Below are positions 43,199 to 52,704 of a DNA stretch of 64,000 bases, in pieces (positions within the stretch are counted from its first letter, which is position 1; every line of letters begins with the position of its first letter). The stretch covers positions 48,243-112,242 of the forward strand of contig CAYLMA010000009.1 of the NCBI GenBank assembly GCA_964384915.1, given 5' to 3'. Under the pieces are notes generated by a model. That model saw nothing but the letters and a program-made list of their open reading frames with translations. It searched no databases and was not told the origin of the DNA. The stretch is from Sulfurimicrobium sp964384915. Lineage in GTDB: Bacteria; Pseudomonadota; Gammaproteobacteria; Burkholderiales; Sulfuricellaceae. The position numbers and the translations under genes are program-made.

Positions 43199-43618
43199 AT
43201 GAAAATGTCTGAATACTCACGTGACAATATAGTTGATCTGCTGCGGCAACACGGCATCAACCCCACTCACCAGCGGATCGAAATTGCTCATGCGCTGTTT
43301 TCGCATCATGGCCATTTGTGCGCAGATCAGGTGATGTCCATCACCAACGCCAAACACAGCGAAACTTCCAAAGCCACGGTTTACAACACGCTCAACCTGT
43401 TTCTGGAAAAGAAAATGATCCGTGAAGTGATCGTGGACCCAAGCAAGGTTTTCTACGATCCCAACACCTATCCTCATCACCACTTTTACAACACCGCTAC
43501 CGGCCAATTAACCGACATTGATGTCGAGGACATCGGCCTCACTGGTCTTCCTCAATTGCCGCCGGGACTGGTGACTGAGGGCGTGGACATCATTGTTCGC
43601 GTCCGTCCCAGCGTTTAG
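43199..43618 (+). CDS. Fur-family transcriptional regulator (PerR/Irr-like)
   Basis: Metal- or peroxide-responsive repressor of about 139 residues. The winged helix contains THQRIEIAHALFSHHGHLCADQV and SKATVYNTLNLFLEKKM. The metal-site region is NTYPHHHFYNTATGQLTDID. The paired CXXC motifs of structural zinc in classical Fur are absent, which points to the PerR/Irr-type branch. It may control the divergent small genes (inference). Confidence 0.88.
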   Translation: MKMSEYSRDNIVDLLRQHGINPTHQRIEIAHALFSHHGHLCADQVMSITNAKHSETSKATVYNTLNLFLEKKMIREVIVDPSKVFYDPNTYPHHHFYNTATGQLTDIDVEDIGLTGLPQLPPGLVTEGVDIIVRVRPSV

Positions 43619-43630
43619 CCTGGCGGCTTC

Positions 43631-44272
43631 CTAGACGTTTCTTCCCGGGAGTGCGCGCAAGAATTCCATGCGCAAGTGCTCACTCTCCCGGAAACAGCCG
43701 GTAAACGCCTGCGTATAGACGCGCTCATCGCCTCGCCGATCCTCGCCCAGCAGCAAACACAACTGCTCGGCCTCGATCACGCACGCCGCGCCTTTCGCAT
43801 GACCGAAGCGCACCAGAGCCTCCGCAATATCGCGCGTCATCCACTCCTGATACGTGAAGCGATGCCCGATGGCATCTACCAGCCGCGCGATGCGGCCAAA
43901 ACCATGCAGACGCCCGCCTGGCACATAGGCTACGTGCGCCACGCCACGAAATGGCACCAGATGGTGTGGGCACACCCCATGCACGGCGATGCCGCGCACC
44001 ACCACCATATCCTCACGCGCATCTTCGAAACCCTCGCCCAGGACCGTCGCGGGATCGAGATCATAGCCCCCCAGCAGGCGCTTTTCCCATAACTCACGCA
44101 CGCGCTTGGCCGTCTTCCCGGTATGCGCCGATTCCGGTGACACGCCACACGCCAGCAGCAAATCGCACACCGCCTTTTCGAATGCTTCGCCATTGAACTG
44201 TCCATCGCGGGGGATGCCGATGCCGCCTTTGGGCGGAAAAGCAAAACTATCGTGGTCGCTGCATTCGGACAT
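43631..44272 (-). CDS. folE: GTP cyclohydrolase I, divergent
   Basis: Makes 7,8-dihydroneopterin triphosphate for folate and, through QueD/E/C, queuosine. The zinc ligands are visible as Cys and His in GVCPHHLVP and Cys in AEQLCLLLG, and the QE pair near YQEWMT is kept. Compared with E. coli FolE as I remember it, Ser135, Lys136 and Arg185 appear as Gly, Arg and Gly, so triphosphate contacts may differ. Length is 213. It converges with the Fur-family gene. Confidence 0.85.
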   Translation of the reverse strand: MSECSDHDSFAFPPKGGIGIPRDGQFNGEAFEKAVCDLLLACGVSPESAHTGKTAKRVRELWEKRLLGGYDLDPATVLGEGFEDAREDMVVVRGIAVHGVCPHHLVPFRGVAHVAYVPGGRLHGFGRIARLVDAIGHRFTYQEWMTRDIAEALVRFGHAKGAACVIEAEQLCLLLGEDRRGDERVYTQAFTGCFRESEHLRMEFLRALPGRNV

Positions 44273-44327
44273 GGATCGGCGCTCGTAAATTGACTAATCC
44301 ACTTTTATCACGCGTGTCAGCCAGATG

Positions 44328-44885
44328 TCAAAAACGGTCATAAATCACCACCTCGCTCATCGGCAGTTGCCCGCCTCCCGGCCACGCTTCCTTCACGCAT
44401 TTACCGACGGCGACGAACATGACGCCACATGATCTTCCGTCAGATTAATCAATCTGCCCACCTCGTCGAATTCCGACAAGTCCATCGGGCATGAATCGTA
44501 TCCCATTTCCCTGGCGGCAAGCATCAAGGGCATCTCCGCAATGCCGCGGGAACGCATGGCTTCGTCCCTCCATACCTGTTCGCGCCCGCCGTAATATTGC
44601 AGAATCAGGAACACCGCGCTTCCTGGGTTTCGGGTGACGCAGCGCCAATACCTGGCGGCGTCCCTGGACCTGGCCTTGAGGTCGGTGCATAACGCCAGCA
44701 ACAATGAGACATCGGTGATTTGTACCTGGTCACTGGAAACTTTGCGAATTTGTTCTCGCAGGGCGGGGTCCGCAGGCTCGGCTGAAATCTCAACGATAGC
44801 CACGGCTTGAAGGTTAATCGCATACTCCCCGGCAAAAGTTTTAACCTGGAAATCCCGTCCAATGAATGGCATCTAGGATTAACAT
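44328..44885 (-). pseudogene. Nitroreductase family gene, frameshifted and 5'-damaged
   Basis: The main frame (44393-44872) matches nitroreductases of the FMN type: NLQAVAIVEISAEPADPALR, DVSLLLALCTDLKA, AAREMGYDSCPMD and LINLTEDHV. After EDHV the frame is lost by one base. The next frame continues with GVMFVAVGKCVKEAWPGGGQ and ends LPMSEVVIYDRF at a stop at 44328, the normal C-terminus. Upstream, LDAIH at 44885 resembles the normal start, but the expected FMN-binding RRS motif is gone. It is a pseudogene, unless sequencing errors explain both breaks. Confidence 0.75.
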
Positions 44886-44969
44886 ATGTTCTTAAATGAT
44901 TTGGATGACTCGGTCCGAAGCCGGCACCATGCACAGATACTGCAAAGATAGCGTGAAGCGATTTCTGCC

Positions 44970-47783
44970 ATGAGATTTTCAACGAAACTCGGATTAATCG
45001 CGGGCCTCTCCGCATTGATTCTCGGGCCATTGCTCGGCGCCAGCATATTCCTCTACGCCCGCGCCATACTGCAAGAGCGGATTGCCCATGAACAGGTCGA
45101 GACTGCCCGCCATATCATGCGCGAAATAGATACCGCGCTCTCGCGTGCCTATCGGGATGCCAGCATGATCGCTGCCGATGAATTGCTGGGGGAATACCTG
45201 GCCGCCCCGGCCGGGGAGGCTAGAACCGACATCGTCACCGATGAGCTTCATGAACGGAAGAAACTGACCGGGCCCTGGAATGACCTGATGGTGCTGGATG
45301 CCAAAGGCAATCCAGCCATCAATCCGGAATTCCATGAAGGGAGTGCCCCACCCTCAATAGACCCCTTAACCCATGTCGCATTCGAACAAGCGCTAAAAGG
45401 CGGGATTTACCACGCGGACCAGCCCCACAACGATCACACCGGCCATCCGTCCGTGCTAATCGCCGCCCCCGTTTACGCAAGAGGCAATCGCCATGCGGCG
45501 GTTGGCGTGGTTGTCGCCCATTATGACTGGTCCGTCATTCCAAGGATTCTCGACAATGTCGACCCCGGCTTGATGGTGCATCTGATTAACCGCGAAGGGG
45601 GCATCATCGCCAGGCGCAGCAATGATCAAAGCGCTGTAAAATTCATCCACCCTCCCGCCTTGACGCCTCACGGGGAAAAACCGGGCAACGGCTTTTTCAT
45701 CAGCCAGGAATCCTCGCATGGTGACGGCCCGATGTTGACGGCCCTGGTGACGCAAGAAGGCATGGACGGTTATCGGCCCCACGGCTGGTCTCTGCTGCTG
45801 GAACTGCCGCTGGACGAAGCGTTTGCGCCGATCCGCAGCATGGCCAGGAACACAGCGCTGCTGGTATTGCTTGCGCTCATGTTGTTGGCAGTGTTGTTCG
45901 CCGCCGCAGGCCACCGTTTTGCCTCGCCCCTTTCCGCTCTGATAAAGGGCGTGCGCCAGACTGCAAAAGGCCGGTTCGACCAGAAAGTGGCGGTCCATTC
46001 CAACGACGAATTCGGCGAACTTGCCAACAGCTTCAATGCCATGGTGGATGAGCTGCGCAAGACCACCGTATCCAGGAACTATATGGATAATGTCGTCAAC
46101 ACCATGGCCGGCAGCCTGATTGTGCTTTCGCCCCAGGGCAAAATCCGCAGCGTCAATCTCACCACGCTCCGGCTACTCGGATACAAACAAGAGGAAATCA
46201 TCGATCAGCCGGTCAAGACGATCATGCCCGACTGCACCGAGCTGTTTTCCATGCTTAGGCTTTCCAGACCGCCCATGCAGGGCTCCATTAGCGATATTGA
46301 AACAACCTATTTGGCCAAGGATGGCCGCAAGATCCCCGTGCTTTTTTCGGCATCGGTCATGGTCGACACCGATGGCGAGGCACTGGGGATCGTGTGCGCG
46401 GCAGTGGACATCACCGAGCGCAAGCAAATCGAGAATAAAATCGCCTACCAGGCCCTCCATGACAGCCTCACCGGCCTCCCCAACCGCGCCATGTTCATGC
46501 AAACCCTCGACCACGCTCTGGCGCGAGCCCGGCGACATGGGGAGTCGGTGGCGGTGATGTTTGTCGACCTGGACCAGTTCAAGCTGGTCAACGACACCAT
46601 GGGGCATGATGTAGGAGACGAATTGTTGCGGCAGGTAGGGCCGCGTCTCCTCAGCGCGCTCCGTGAATCGGATGTCCTGGCGCGGCATGGAGGAGACGAG
46701 TTTCTCATTCTCCTGGCGAACGCCGAGGAGTGTGACAAGCGGGAGGAAGTGACGGACAAGCTCGCCGCCCAGGCCGCGACAGTCGCAATGCGCATCACGG
46801 AATTGTTGAAAACGCCCTTTTCGATCCAGAACCAGGATGCCTACGTGGGCGCCAGCATCGGCATCAGCCTGTTCCCGGAAGATGCCGGCAATGCCCAGAT
46901 GCTGCTGCAACACGCCGACAATGCCATGTACCGCGCCAAGGAACTGGGCCGCTCAGGGTTTCAGTTCTTTTCCCGTGAATTGTCTGAACATCAACAGCAG
47001 CGTCTGTCGCTGGTGAACCGGCTGCACAAGGCGCTGGAGAGGAAAGACTTCACGCTGGAATACCAGCCCATCATCGACCTGACGGCGGGCACGATGATCG
47101 GCGTGGAAGCGCTGATACGCTGGCAAGCGGAGGATGGCAAGCAAGTATCTCCCTCTGAGTTCATTCCGGTTGCCGAAGAAAGCGGCTTGATCCTACCCAT
47201 CGGAGACTGGGTTATGGAAGAAGCCTGCGGGCAACTGCGCGCCTGGCAAGACCAAGGCTTCACGCTGCGCTTGGCCGTCAACCTCTCTGTGCGCCAGTTC
47301 TGGCAAGAGGACATTACCGCCAAGGTCATCGAAGTGGTCAACAGCAGCGGCATTTCGCGCAATGCGATTGAGCTGGAAGTGACCGAGAGCGCAATGGTGC
47401 TGGATCCCAAGCGCATGGAAACCATCCTGCAGGAATTCAAGGCGCAAGGATTGCGCATTGCGCTGGACGATTTCGGGACCGGCTACTCCTCCCTTAGCCG
47501 CCTGAAAACGCTCCCGATCAGCAAGCTGAAGGTCGACAAGTCCTTTGTTGAAGGCCTTCCGGAAAATCAGGACGATGTCGCCATCGTTACCGCCATAATT
47601 CAGCTCGCGCACAATCTCAACATTTCCGCCCTCGCCGAGGGAATCGAAACGCGCGAACAGTGGCACTTCCTGCGCGAACTGGGCTGCGAGTACGGCCAAG
47701 GCTATTATTTCAGCCGTTCCGTGACGGCGGCTGAAATCGATACCATGGTTGAAAACAAGAAAATTTGGACATTCAAGCCGTAA
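44970..47783 (+). CDS. Membrane-bound sensor with PAS, GGDEF and EAL domains
   Basis: Cyclic di-GMP enzyme of 937 residues. Membrane helices lie at about 9-32 and 292-312, enclosing a periplasmic sensor domain (Cache-like). A HAMP domain (about 313-365) and a PAS domain (370-490) follow. The GGDEF motif is intact (RHGGDEFLIL, about residue 573), and EAL reads GVEALIRWQ (about 712), with later DDFGTGYSSL. So both synthesis and breakdown of c-di-GMP are possible. Its end overlaps the convergent acyl-CoA ligase gene by 11 bases. Confidence 0.93.
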   Translation: MRFSTKLGLIAGLSALILGPLLGASIFLYARAILQERIAHEQVETARHIMREIDTALSRAYRDASMIAADELLGEYLAAPAGEARTDIVTDELHERKKLTGPWNDLMVLDAKGNPAINPEFHEGSAPPSIDPLTHVAFEQALKGGIYHADQPHNDHTGHPSVLIAAPVYARGNRHAAVGVVVAHYDWSVIPRILDNVDPGLMVHLINREGGIIARRSNDQSAVKFIHPPALTPHGEKPGNGFFISQESSHGDGPMLTALVTQEGMDGYRPHGWSLLLELPLDEAFAPIRSMARNTALLVLLALMLLAVLFAAAGHRFASPLSALIKGVRQTAKGRFDQKVAVHSNDEFGELANSFNAMVDELRKTTVSRNYMDNVVNTMAGSLIVLSPQGKIRSVNLTTLRLLGYKQEEIIDQPVKTIMPDCTELFSMLRLSRPPMQGSISDIETTYLAKDGRKIPVLFSASVMVDTDGEALGIVCAAVDITERKQIENKIAYQALHDSLTGLPNRAMFMQTLDHALARARRHGESVAVMFVDLDQFKLVNDTMGHDVGDELLRQVGPRLLSALRESDVLARHGGDEFLILLANAEECDKREEVTDKLAAQAATVAMRITELLKTPFSIQNQDAYVGASIGISLFPEDAGNAQMLLQHADNAMYRAKELGRSGFQFFSRELSEHQQQRLSLVNRLHKALERKDFTLEYQPIIDLTAGTMIGVEALIRWQAEDGKQVSPSEFIPVAEESGLILPIGDWVMEEACGQLRAWQDQGFTLRLAVNLSVRQFWQEDITAKVIEVVNSSGISRNAIELEVTESAMVLDPKRMETILQEFKAQGLRIALDDFGTGYSSLSRLKTLPISKLKVDKSFVEGLPENQDDVAIVTAIIQLAHNLNISALAEGIETREQWHFLRELGCEYGQGYYFSRSVTAAEIDTMVENKKIWTFKP

Positions 47784-49485
47784 CGCTTGAATCGGCGGCT
47801 CCCATTTTCTCGATGGCGATCTCGCGCATTCTGAATTTCTGCAGCTTGCCGGTGACGGTGGTGGGAAATTCCTCCACGAACCAGATCCAGCGGGGAATCT
47901 TGAAGTGGGCGATGTTGCCGCGGCAGAATTCCCTGATCTCGTCCTCGCCGGCCGTCTGGCCCGCCCGCAATTGCACCCAGGCCATGATTTCCTCGCCGTA
48001 GAAGTCGTCCGGCAGGCCGAACACCGCCACCTGGGCGACCTTGGGGTGGGTGAAAAGGAATTCCTCGATCTCGCGCGGGTAGATGTTCTCGCCGCCGCGG
48101 ATGATCATCTCCTTGAGCCGCCCTGTGATGCGCACGTAGCCGTCCTCGTCCATGGTACCGAGGTCGCCCGAGTGCAGCCAGCCGTTGGCGTCGATGGTTT
48201 TGCGCGTGGCCTCGGGGTCGCCGTAATAGCCTTTCATGACGTGGTGGCCGCGGAAGCAGATTTCGCCCACTTCGCCCGTCGCCACCGTCAAGCCGCTGTC
48301 CATGCGCACCACCTTCACCTCCTGGTGCGGCAGATTGGCGCCCACGGTCTCGATGCGGCGCTCGAAGCTGTCGTCGCGCGAGGTCAGGTGGGTCAGGGGG
48401 GAGGCTTCGGTTTCGCCGTAGCCGATGAGGATCTCTGAACAATGCATTTCCCCGATCACGCGCCGCATCAGGGGCGGCGGGCAGGGCGCGCCGGCCATGA
48501 TGCCGGTGCGCAGGCTGGAAAGATCGAATTCCGCGAAGCGCGGATGCTCCAGCTCGGCGATGAACATGGTGGGCACGCCGTGGATGGCCGTGCAGCGCTC
48601 CCGCTCGACCGCCTGCAGCACCGCCAGGGGATCGAAATGCTCGCTCGCGATCACCTCGCAGGCGCCGACGGAGAGGCACAGCAGGTTCGCCAGCACCATG
48701 CCGAAGCAGTGGTAGAACGGCACCGGGACGCACAGCCGGTCCCCCGCTGTGAAATGCATGGCCTGGGCGGCGAACCAGGCGTTGTTGAGGATGTTGTGGT
48801 GGGTGAGCACCACCGCCTTGGGGAAGCCGGTGGTGCCGGAGGTGTACTGGATGTTGATGGGGTCGTCGATGTCCAGTGCGGCGCCGATTTCGTCCAGCTT
48901 TTCCGGCTGGATGCCGTAGGCCGCCGCCAGCACTTCCTGCCACACGGTGAAGCCGGCATGGGCGCGCGCGGTGTCATCGGGACGGGCCGGGTCGTACAGC
49001 ACCACGCGCCGCAAGTGAGGAAACCCGGCGCAGGCCAGGCCCGCTTTCGCCTCACGGCCAAGCTCCGGCATCAGTTCCAGCAGCATGGCCACGTAGTCGC
49101 TGCCGCGGAAGGATGGAATCACGAACAGGGCCTGCACTTCCGAGCGCTGCAGGGCATAGGCCAGCTCCCGCGTGCGGTAGGCGGGATTGATGTTCACCAG
49201 GATGGCGCCGATGCGGGCGGTCGCCATTTGCAGCAGCAGCCACTCGATGTTGTTGGTGGACCACACGCCGATGCGCTCCCCCTTGCCGAAGCCCAGGCCG
49301 AGCAGGCCGCACGCCAGCCGGTCCACTGCCTGGCCCAGTTCGGCGTAGGTGAGGCGGCGGTTCTGGGGCAGGGAGACCACTGCCTCGCGCGCTGCAAAAC
49401 GCCGCGCCACGGCCGCGAAATGCTCGGGGATGGTTGCGCCCAGCAAGGGCGTTTCGCCACCCCGGTGGCAATAGCTTTTAGCCAT
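47773..49485 (-). CDS. AMP-binding acyl-CoA ligase
   Basis: Adenylate-forming enzyme of 570 residues that activates a fatty or other carboxylic acid to its CoA thioester. Motifs are IQYTSGTTGFPKAVVLTHHN (P-loop), YGETEASP (A5), GDLGTMDEDGYVRITGRLKE (A7-A8 hinge) and TGKLQKFRMRE with the catalytic lysine. The substrate cannot be told from sequence. It overlaps the ferredoxin oxidoreductase beta gene by 8 bases and is its operon partner. Confidence 0.9.
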   Translation of the reverse strand: MAKSYCHRGGETPLLGATIPEHFAAVARRFAAREAVVSLPQNRRLTYAELGQAVDRLACGLLGLGFGKGERIGVWSTNNIEWLLLQMATARIGAILVNINPAYRTRELAYALQRSEVQALFVIPSFRGSDYVAMLLELMPELGREAKAGLACAGFPHLRRVVLYDPARPDDTARAHAGFTVWQEVLAAAYGIQPEKLDEIGAALDIDDPINIQYTSGTTGFPKAVVLTHHNILNNAWFAAQAMHFTAGDRLCVPVPFYHCFGMVLANLLCLSVGACEVIASEHFDPLAVLQAVERERCTAIHGVPTMFIAELEHPRFAEFDLSSLRTGIMAGAPCPPPLMRRVIGEMHCSEILIGYGETEASPLTHLTSRDDSFERRIETVGANLPHQEVKVVRMDSGLTVATGEVGEICFRGHHVMKGYYGDPEATRKTIDANGWLHSGDLGTMDEDGYVRITGRLKEMIIRGGENIYPREIEEFLFTHPKVAQVAVFGLPDDFYGEEIMAWVQLRAGQTAGEDEIREFCRGNIAHFKIPRWIWFVEEFPTTVTGKLQKFRMREIAIEKMGAADSSVTA

Positions 49486-50413
49486 GATTCGCCTCCACTT
49501 CTGCCCAGTAATCGTCCACCCCGGCCTGGATTTCAGCCAGCACCGCCTTGTTGCGCTCCGGCTTGAACAGGTGGGCGAAGCGCCCCTGCTTGACGAGATA
49601 TTCCTCCACCGGCGCGCGCTGGGCCGGCACCCTGGTGTGGGTGACCTTGCCGTTCTCGTATTCCTTCAAGGGCCACATCCCGGTCTTGACCGCCAGGCGC
49701 CCGATTTCGACCGTTTCCTGGGGGTCGAAATCCCAGCCGGTGGGGCACGGGGAAAGGGCGATGATGAGGCGCGGACCCTTGAGGTTTTTCGCCTTCTCGA
49801 TCTTGCGCGCGAGATCGACCGGCTCGGTGGCGATCACCGTGGCGACATAGCTGGGGCGGTGTGCCGCCCAGATGGCGAAGAGATCCTTCTTGCGGCCGCC
49901 GAAGCCCTGCACGCCGGTGCTGGTGGAAGTCCTCGCCCCATGCGGGGTGGCGGGCGAGGACTGCTGGCCGGTGTTGGCATAGCCCTCGTTGTCATAGCAC
50001 AGGTAGATGAAATCCAGCCCGTGCTCGATGGCGCTGGAGGTGGAAGACAGGCCCATGCCGTAGGCGGCCCCGTCCCCGGACAGCACCACCACCTGCAGAT
50101 CCTCGTCGGGCTGGATGCGCCCCCTGGCAAGCTGGATGTCGAGCGCGTCGCGCACCCCCTGCGCCCCGGCGGGCGCGGATGCCATGGCGGTATACAGCCA
50201 GGAGCCGCGGAACGGCGTGTAGGGATAGACCGCGAGCAGGGTCATGCAGCCCGCCGCGTTCACGAACACGGTGTTTTCGCCGAGGATGTCGTAGGCCTGG
50301 TGGATCGCCAGCAGGCCGCCGCAGCCGGCGCACATCGGCGTGCCCGTCCCCAGCAGGCGGCTGGAGGGCAGGTCCTTCATGTGCTTGTAAACGGTAATAA
50401 CCTCGTCGCTCAT
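49478..50413 (-). CDS. 2-oxoacid:ferredoxin oxidoreductase, beta subunit
   Basis: Thiamine pyrophosphate-binding subunit, 311 residues. The TPP motif is GDG at VVLSGDGAAYGMG with the NEGYANTGQQSS segment. Cysteines for the proximal [4Fe-4S] cluster are in MCAGCGG and NAAGCMTLL. The substrate is probably pyruvate or a branched-chain or aryl 2-oxoacid. It overlaps the alpha gene (ATGA). Confidence 0.9.
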   Translation of the reverse strand: MSDEVITVYKHMKDLPSSRLLGTGTPMCAGCGGLLAIHQAYDILGENTVFVNAAGCMTLLAVYPYTPFRGSWLYTAMASAPAGAQGVRDALDIQLARGRIQPDEDLQVVVLSGDGAAYGMGLSSTSSAIEHGLDFIYLCYDNEGYANTGQQSSPATPHGARTSTSTGVQGFGGRKKDLFAIWAAHRPSYVATVIATEPVDLARKIEKAKNLKGPRLIIALSPCPTGWDFDPQETVEIGRLAVKTGMWPLKEYENGKVTHTRVPAQRAPVEEYLVKQGRFAHLFKPERNKAVLAEIQAGVDDYWAEVEANHG

Positions 50414-51651
50414 TTTCTCCCCTCCAAGCGCTCGGCGTGGGCCACCGCCTGCAGCTTGCGCATCTGGCGCAGCTCGTCCGCGGTGTAAAGCAGCCGGGGC
50501 GGCAGCGTAATGCCTTCCCGGCAGGCGCGGCGCGTCACCGCGGCCATTTCGTAGAACTCTTCCGCCGCGATGTCGCGCCCGCCCAGTCCGCCGATGAAGC
50601 TGGCGAGCACGGGCGGCATGCCGGCCTGCCCGTACAGTGCCCCGGCAAGCTCGCTGTGCAGCACGCCGCCCATGCCCATGGAAAGGTTCTGGTCGATCAC
50701 CGCCACCCCCTGCTTGCCCGCCAGCGCGCGGCGTAGGGCTTCCGCCGGGTAGGGGCGCAGCAGGCGCGGGCGCACCAGGCCGACCGCCTGCCCCGCCTCG
50801 CGCAGCCGGTCCACGGCGTCCTTGGCCTTGGTGGCAAAGGAGCCGATCATGAAGAACACGATTTCCGCGTCTTCGCTGCGGTAGGTCTCCACGGCGTCGT
50901 AGCGGCGGCCGAAAGCCTGCGCGAACCCGGCGGCGACCTCGTCGTAGACTTCCAGCGCGCGTTGCGCGGCCAGGTGCTGCTCGTAGCGAAAATAGGAATA
51001 GTAGGCCCCGCCCAGTACCACCACGCCCTGGCTCACCGGCTCGCCGGCGTGGAAACGGGTGGTTTCAGGATCATAGGGCGGCAGGAATTTTTCCACCGCT
51101 GCCCGCTCGGGAATCTCCACCGGCTCGCGGGTGAAGGACAGATAGAAGCCATCCAGGTTGACCAGGACCGGCAGGCGCACGCGATGGTCTTCCGCCAGCC
51201 GGTAGGCGATCAGAGTGCTGTCCAGCACTTCCTGGCAGGTGGCGCAATGCAGCTGCAGGAAGCCACTGTCGCGCGCGGCCAGCACGTCGTTGTGGTCGGG
51301 CTCCAGGGTCACCGGGGTCTGGATGCCGCGCGACACGTTCACCAGCACGAAGGGCGCGCGGTTGCCCGGCGCGGCATAGATCATCTCCATGCCATAGAGC
51401 AGACCCTGGCTGGAGGTGGCGCTGAACACCCTGACCCCGGTGCTGGCCGCCGCACCCGCCGCCGTGAGCATGGAATGCTCCGATTCCAGGGTGACCAGGC
51501 GGCAGTCCATCTCCCCGGCGTCGATCCAGACGGCAAGAGTTTCGATGATTTCGGTCTGCGGCGTGATAGGAAAGGCCGGCACATACTCCGCCCCGGCCAG
51601 GCGTGCGCCCCAGGCCGCGGCGGCATTGCCGGTGATGAGGGCGCGCGTCAT
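50410..51651 (-). CDS. 2-oxoacid:ferredoxin oxidoreductase, alpha subunit
   Basis: Subunit of 413 residues with the N-terminal pyrimidine-binding domain (GNAAAAWGARLAGAEYVPAF, PITPQTEI) and the transketolase-like segment LESEHSMLTAAGAAASTGVR. With the beta subunit and the fused gamma/delta protein it makes a complete enzyme that oxidises a 2-oxoacid to acyl-CoA, reducing ferredoxin; the reverse carboxylation is also possible. It overlaps both neighbours by ATGA. Confidence 0.9.
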   Translation of the reverse strand: MTRALITGNAAAAWGARLAGAEYVPAFPITPQTEIIETLAVWIDAGEMDCRLVTLESEHSMLTAAGAAASTGVRVFSATSSQGLLYGMEMIYAAPGNRAPFVLVNVSRGIQTPVTLEPDHNDVLAARDSGFLQLHCATCQEVLDSTLIAYRLAEDHRVRLPVLVNLDGFYLSFTREPVEIPERAAVEKFLPPYDPETTRFHAGEPVSQGVVVLGGAYYSYFRYEQHLAAQRALEVYDEVAAGFAQAFGRRYDAVETYRSEDAEIVFFMIGSFATKAKDAVDRLREAGQAVGLVRPRLLRPYPAEALRRALAGKQGVAVIDQNLSMGMGGVLHSELAGALYGQAGMPPVLASFIGGLGGRDIAAEEFYEMAAVTRRACREGITLPPRLLYTADELRQMRKLQAVAHAERLEGRK

Positions 51652-52547
51652 GGCTGGACCTCGCTGGATTCAGGAATGGGCGTAATGGCGTGCGACGGGC
51701 ACTGCGCCACGCAGATCAGGCAGCCCTTGCAATGCTCGTAGTCGATCTCGGGATAGTGCTCGGCGTTGACCTTGATGGCGCTGTCTGGGCAGAATTCGCT
51801 GCACACCCACCAGCAGCGCTTGCAGCGCGAGTAGTCGATCACCGGGCGCAGGCTGCGCCACAGGCCGGTGCGCACCTCGACGCTGGTGGCCCCGGCGTGG
51901 ATCGCGGCAGCCGCCGCGTCCGCCTCGTCCAGCGGCAGTTCCACCCAGTCCGGAGCTTGATAGGCATCCGCCGCCAGCGCCTTGCCCTCGCTCACCAGTC
52001 CGGCATGGGGCGCCATCGTTTCATAGGCCGCCAGGGCCTGCTCCAGATTGGCGGCAAGCGCCTCCTCCCCCAGCCCGGACAATTCCAGCCGCACCGCCTG
52101 TTCCAGCGCCAAGGGCGTGATCACGCCCGCCAGCCGCGCCGCCGCCCCGGCCAGCGCGGTGCCGGCAAAACGCTGCTCGGCCTCCAGCGGCAGGGTCAAG
52201 AGCGGCCCGGCGATATTCAGGCGCTGGCGCCAGGTCTCCGGCGCTTCTCCGCTGCGGATGAGGAAAACGGTGCGGGGCGTGACGCCCTGCAGGACGCCCG
52301 CCGCCGGCATGGGCAGCAGGCTGTCGTCCGCCACGATGACCAGATCGGGTTCGCGGATGATGCCGCGCTCCTGGATGGGCTGCCGGGCGGCGCGCACGTA
52401 GGCGAAGATCGGCGCGCCGCGCCGTTCCGCGCCATAGCGCGGCGCATCCTGCACCTCGTAGCCCTGCGCGAAAAAGGCCGATCCGAGCAAGCGGCTCGCA
52501 GTCTTCATGCCTTGGCCGCCACGTCCATGGAAGCGTATCCGGTACAT
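51648..52547 (-). CDS. 2-oxoacid:ferredoxin oxidoreductase, fused gamma/delta subunit
   Basis: Protein of 299 residues. The first 185 residues are a gamma (KorC/PorG) domain starting YRIRFHGRGGQGMKTASRLL. The C-terminal part is a ferredoxin with two [4Fe-4S] motifs, CKRCWWVCSEFCP and CKGCLICVAQCP. The fusion replaces separate porG and porD genes. It is the first gene of the oxidoreductase operon. Confidence 0.9.
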   Translation of the reverse strand: MYRIRFHGRGGQGMKTASRLLGSAFFAQGYEVQDAPRYGAERRGAPIFAYVRAARQPIQERGIIREPDLVIVADDSLLPMPAAGVLQGVTPRTVFLIRSGEAPETWRQRLNIAGPLLTLPLEAEQRFAGTALAGAAARLAGVITPLALEQAVRLELSGLGEEALAANLEQALAAYETMAPHAGLVSEGKALAADAYQAPDWVELPLDEADAAAAAIHAGATSVEVRTGLWRSLRPVIDYSRCKRCWWVCSEFCPDSAIKVNAEHYPEIDYEHCKGCLICVAQCPSHAITPIPESSEVQP

Positions 52548-52578
52548 CCGCGCCCTCCCTTGTTACTTGAAAAAGGCT

Positions 52579-52667
52579 TGAACCGCAAAGGCGCGAAGGC
52601 GCAAAGTGAAAAACGGCGGCCATTCAAAGCCCCCTCTTTCTTGGCGCCTTTGCGTCTTTGCGGTTGT
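52579..52667. repeat. Intergenic inverted repeat, 'accgcaaag' family, copy 2
   Basis: The left arm reads gaaccgcaaaggcgcgaagg. The right arm ggcgcctttgcgtctttgcg is its near complement. Arms of about 25 bases are separated by about 36 bases. The core matches the element at 934-1067. It fills the gap between the dehydrogenase and the oxidoreductase operon. Confidence 0.75.
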
Positions 52668-52704
52668 GAACTGCGGTTTTAACTCCATCCTTGCCACACA
52701 GGGG

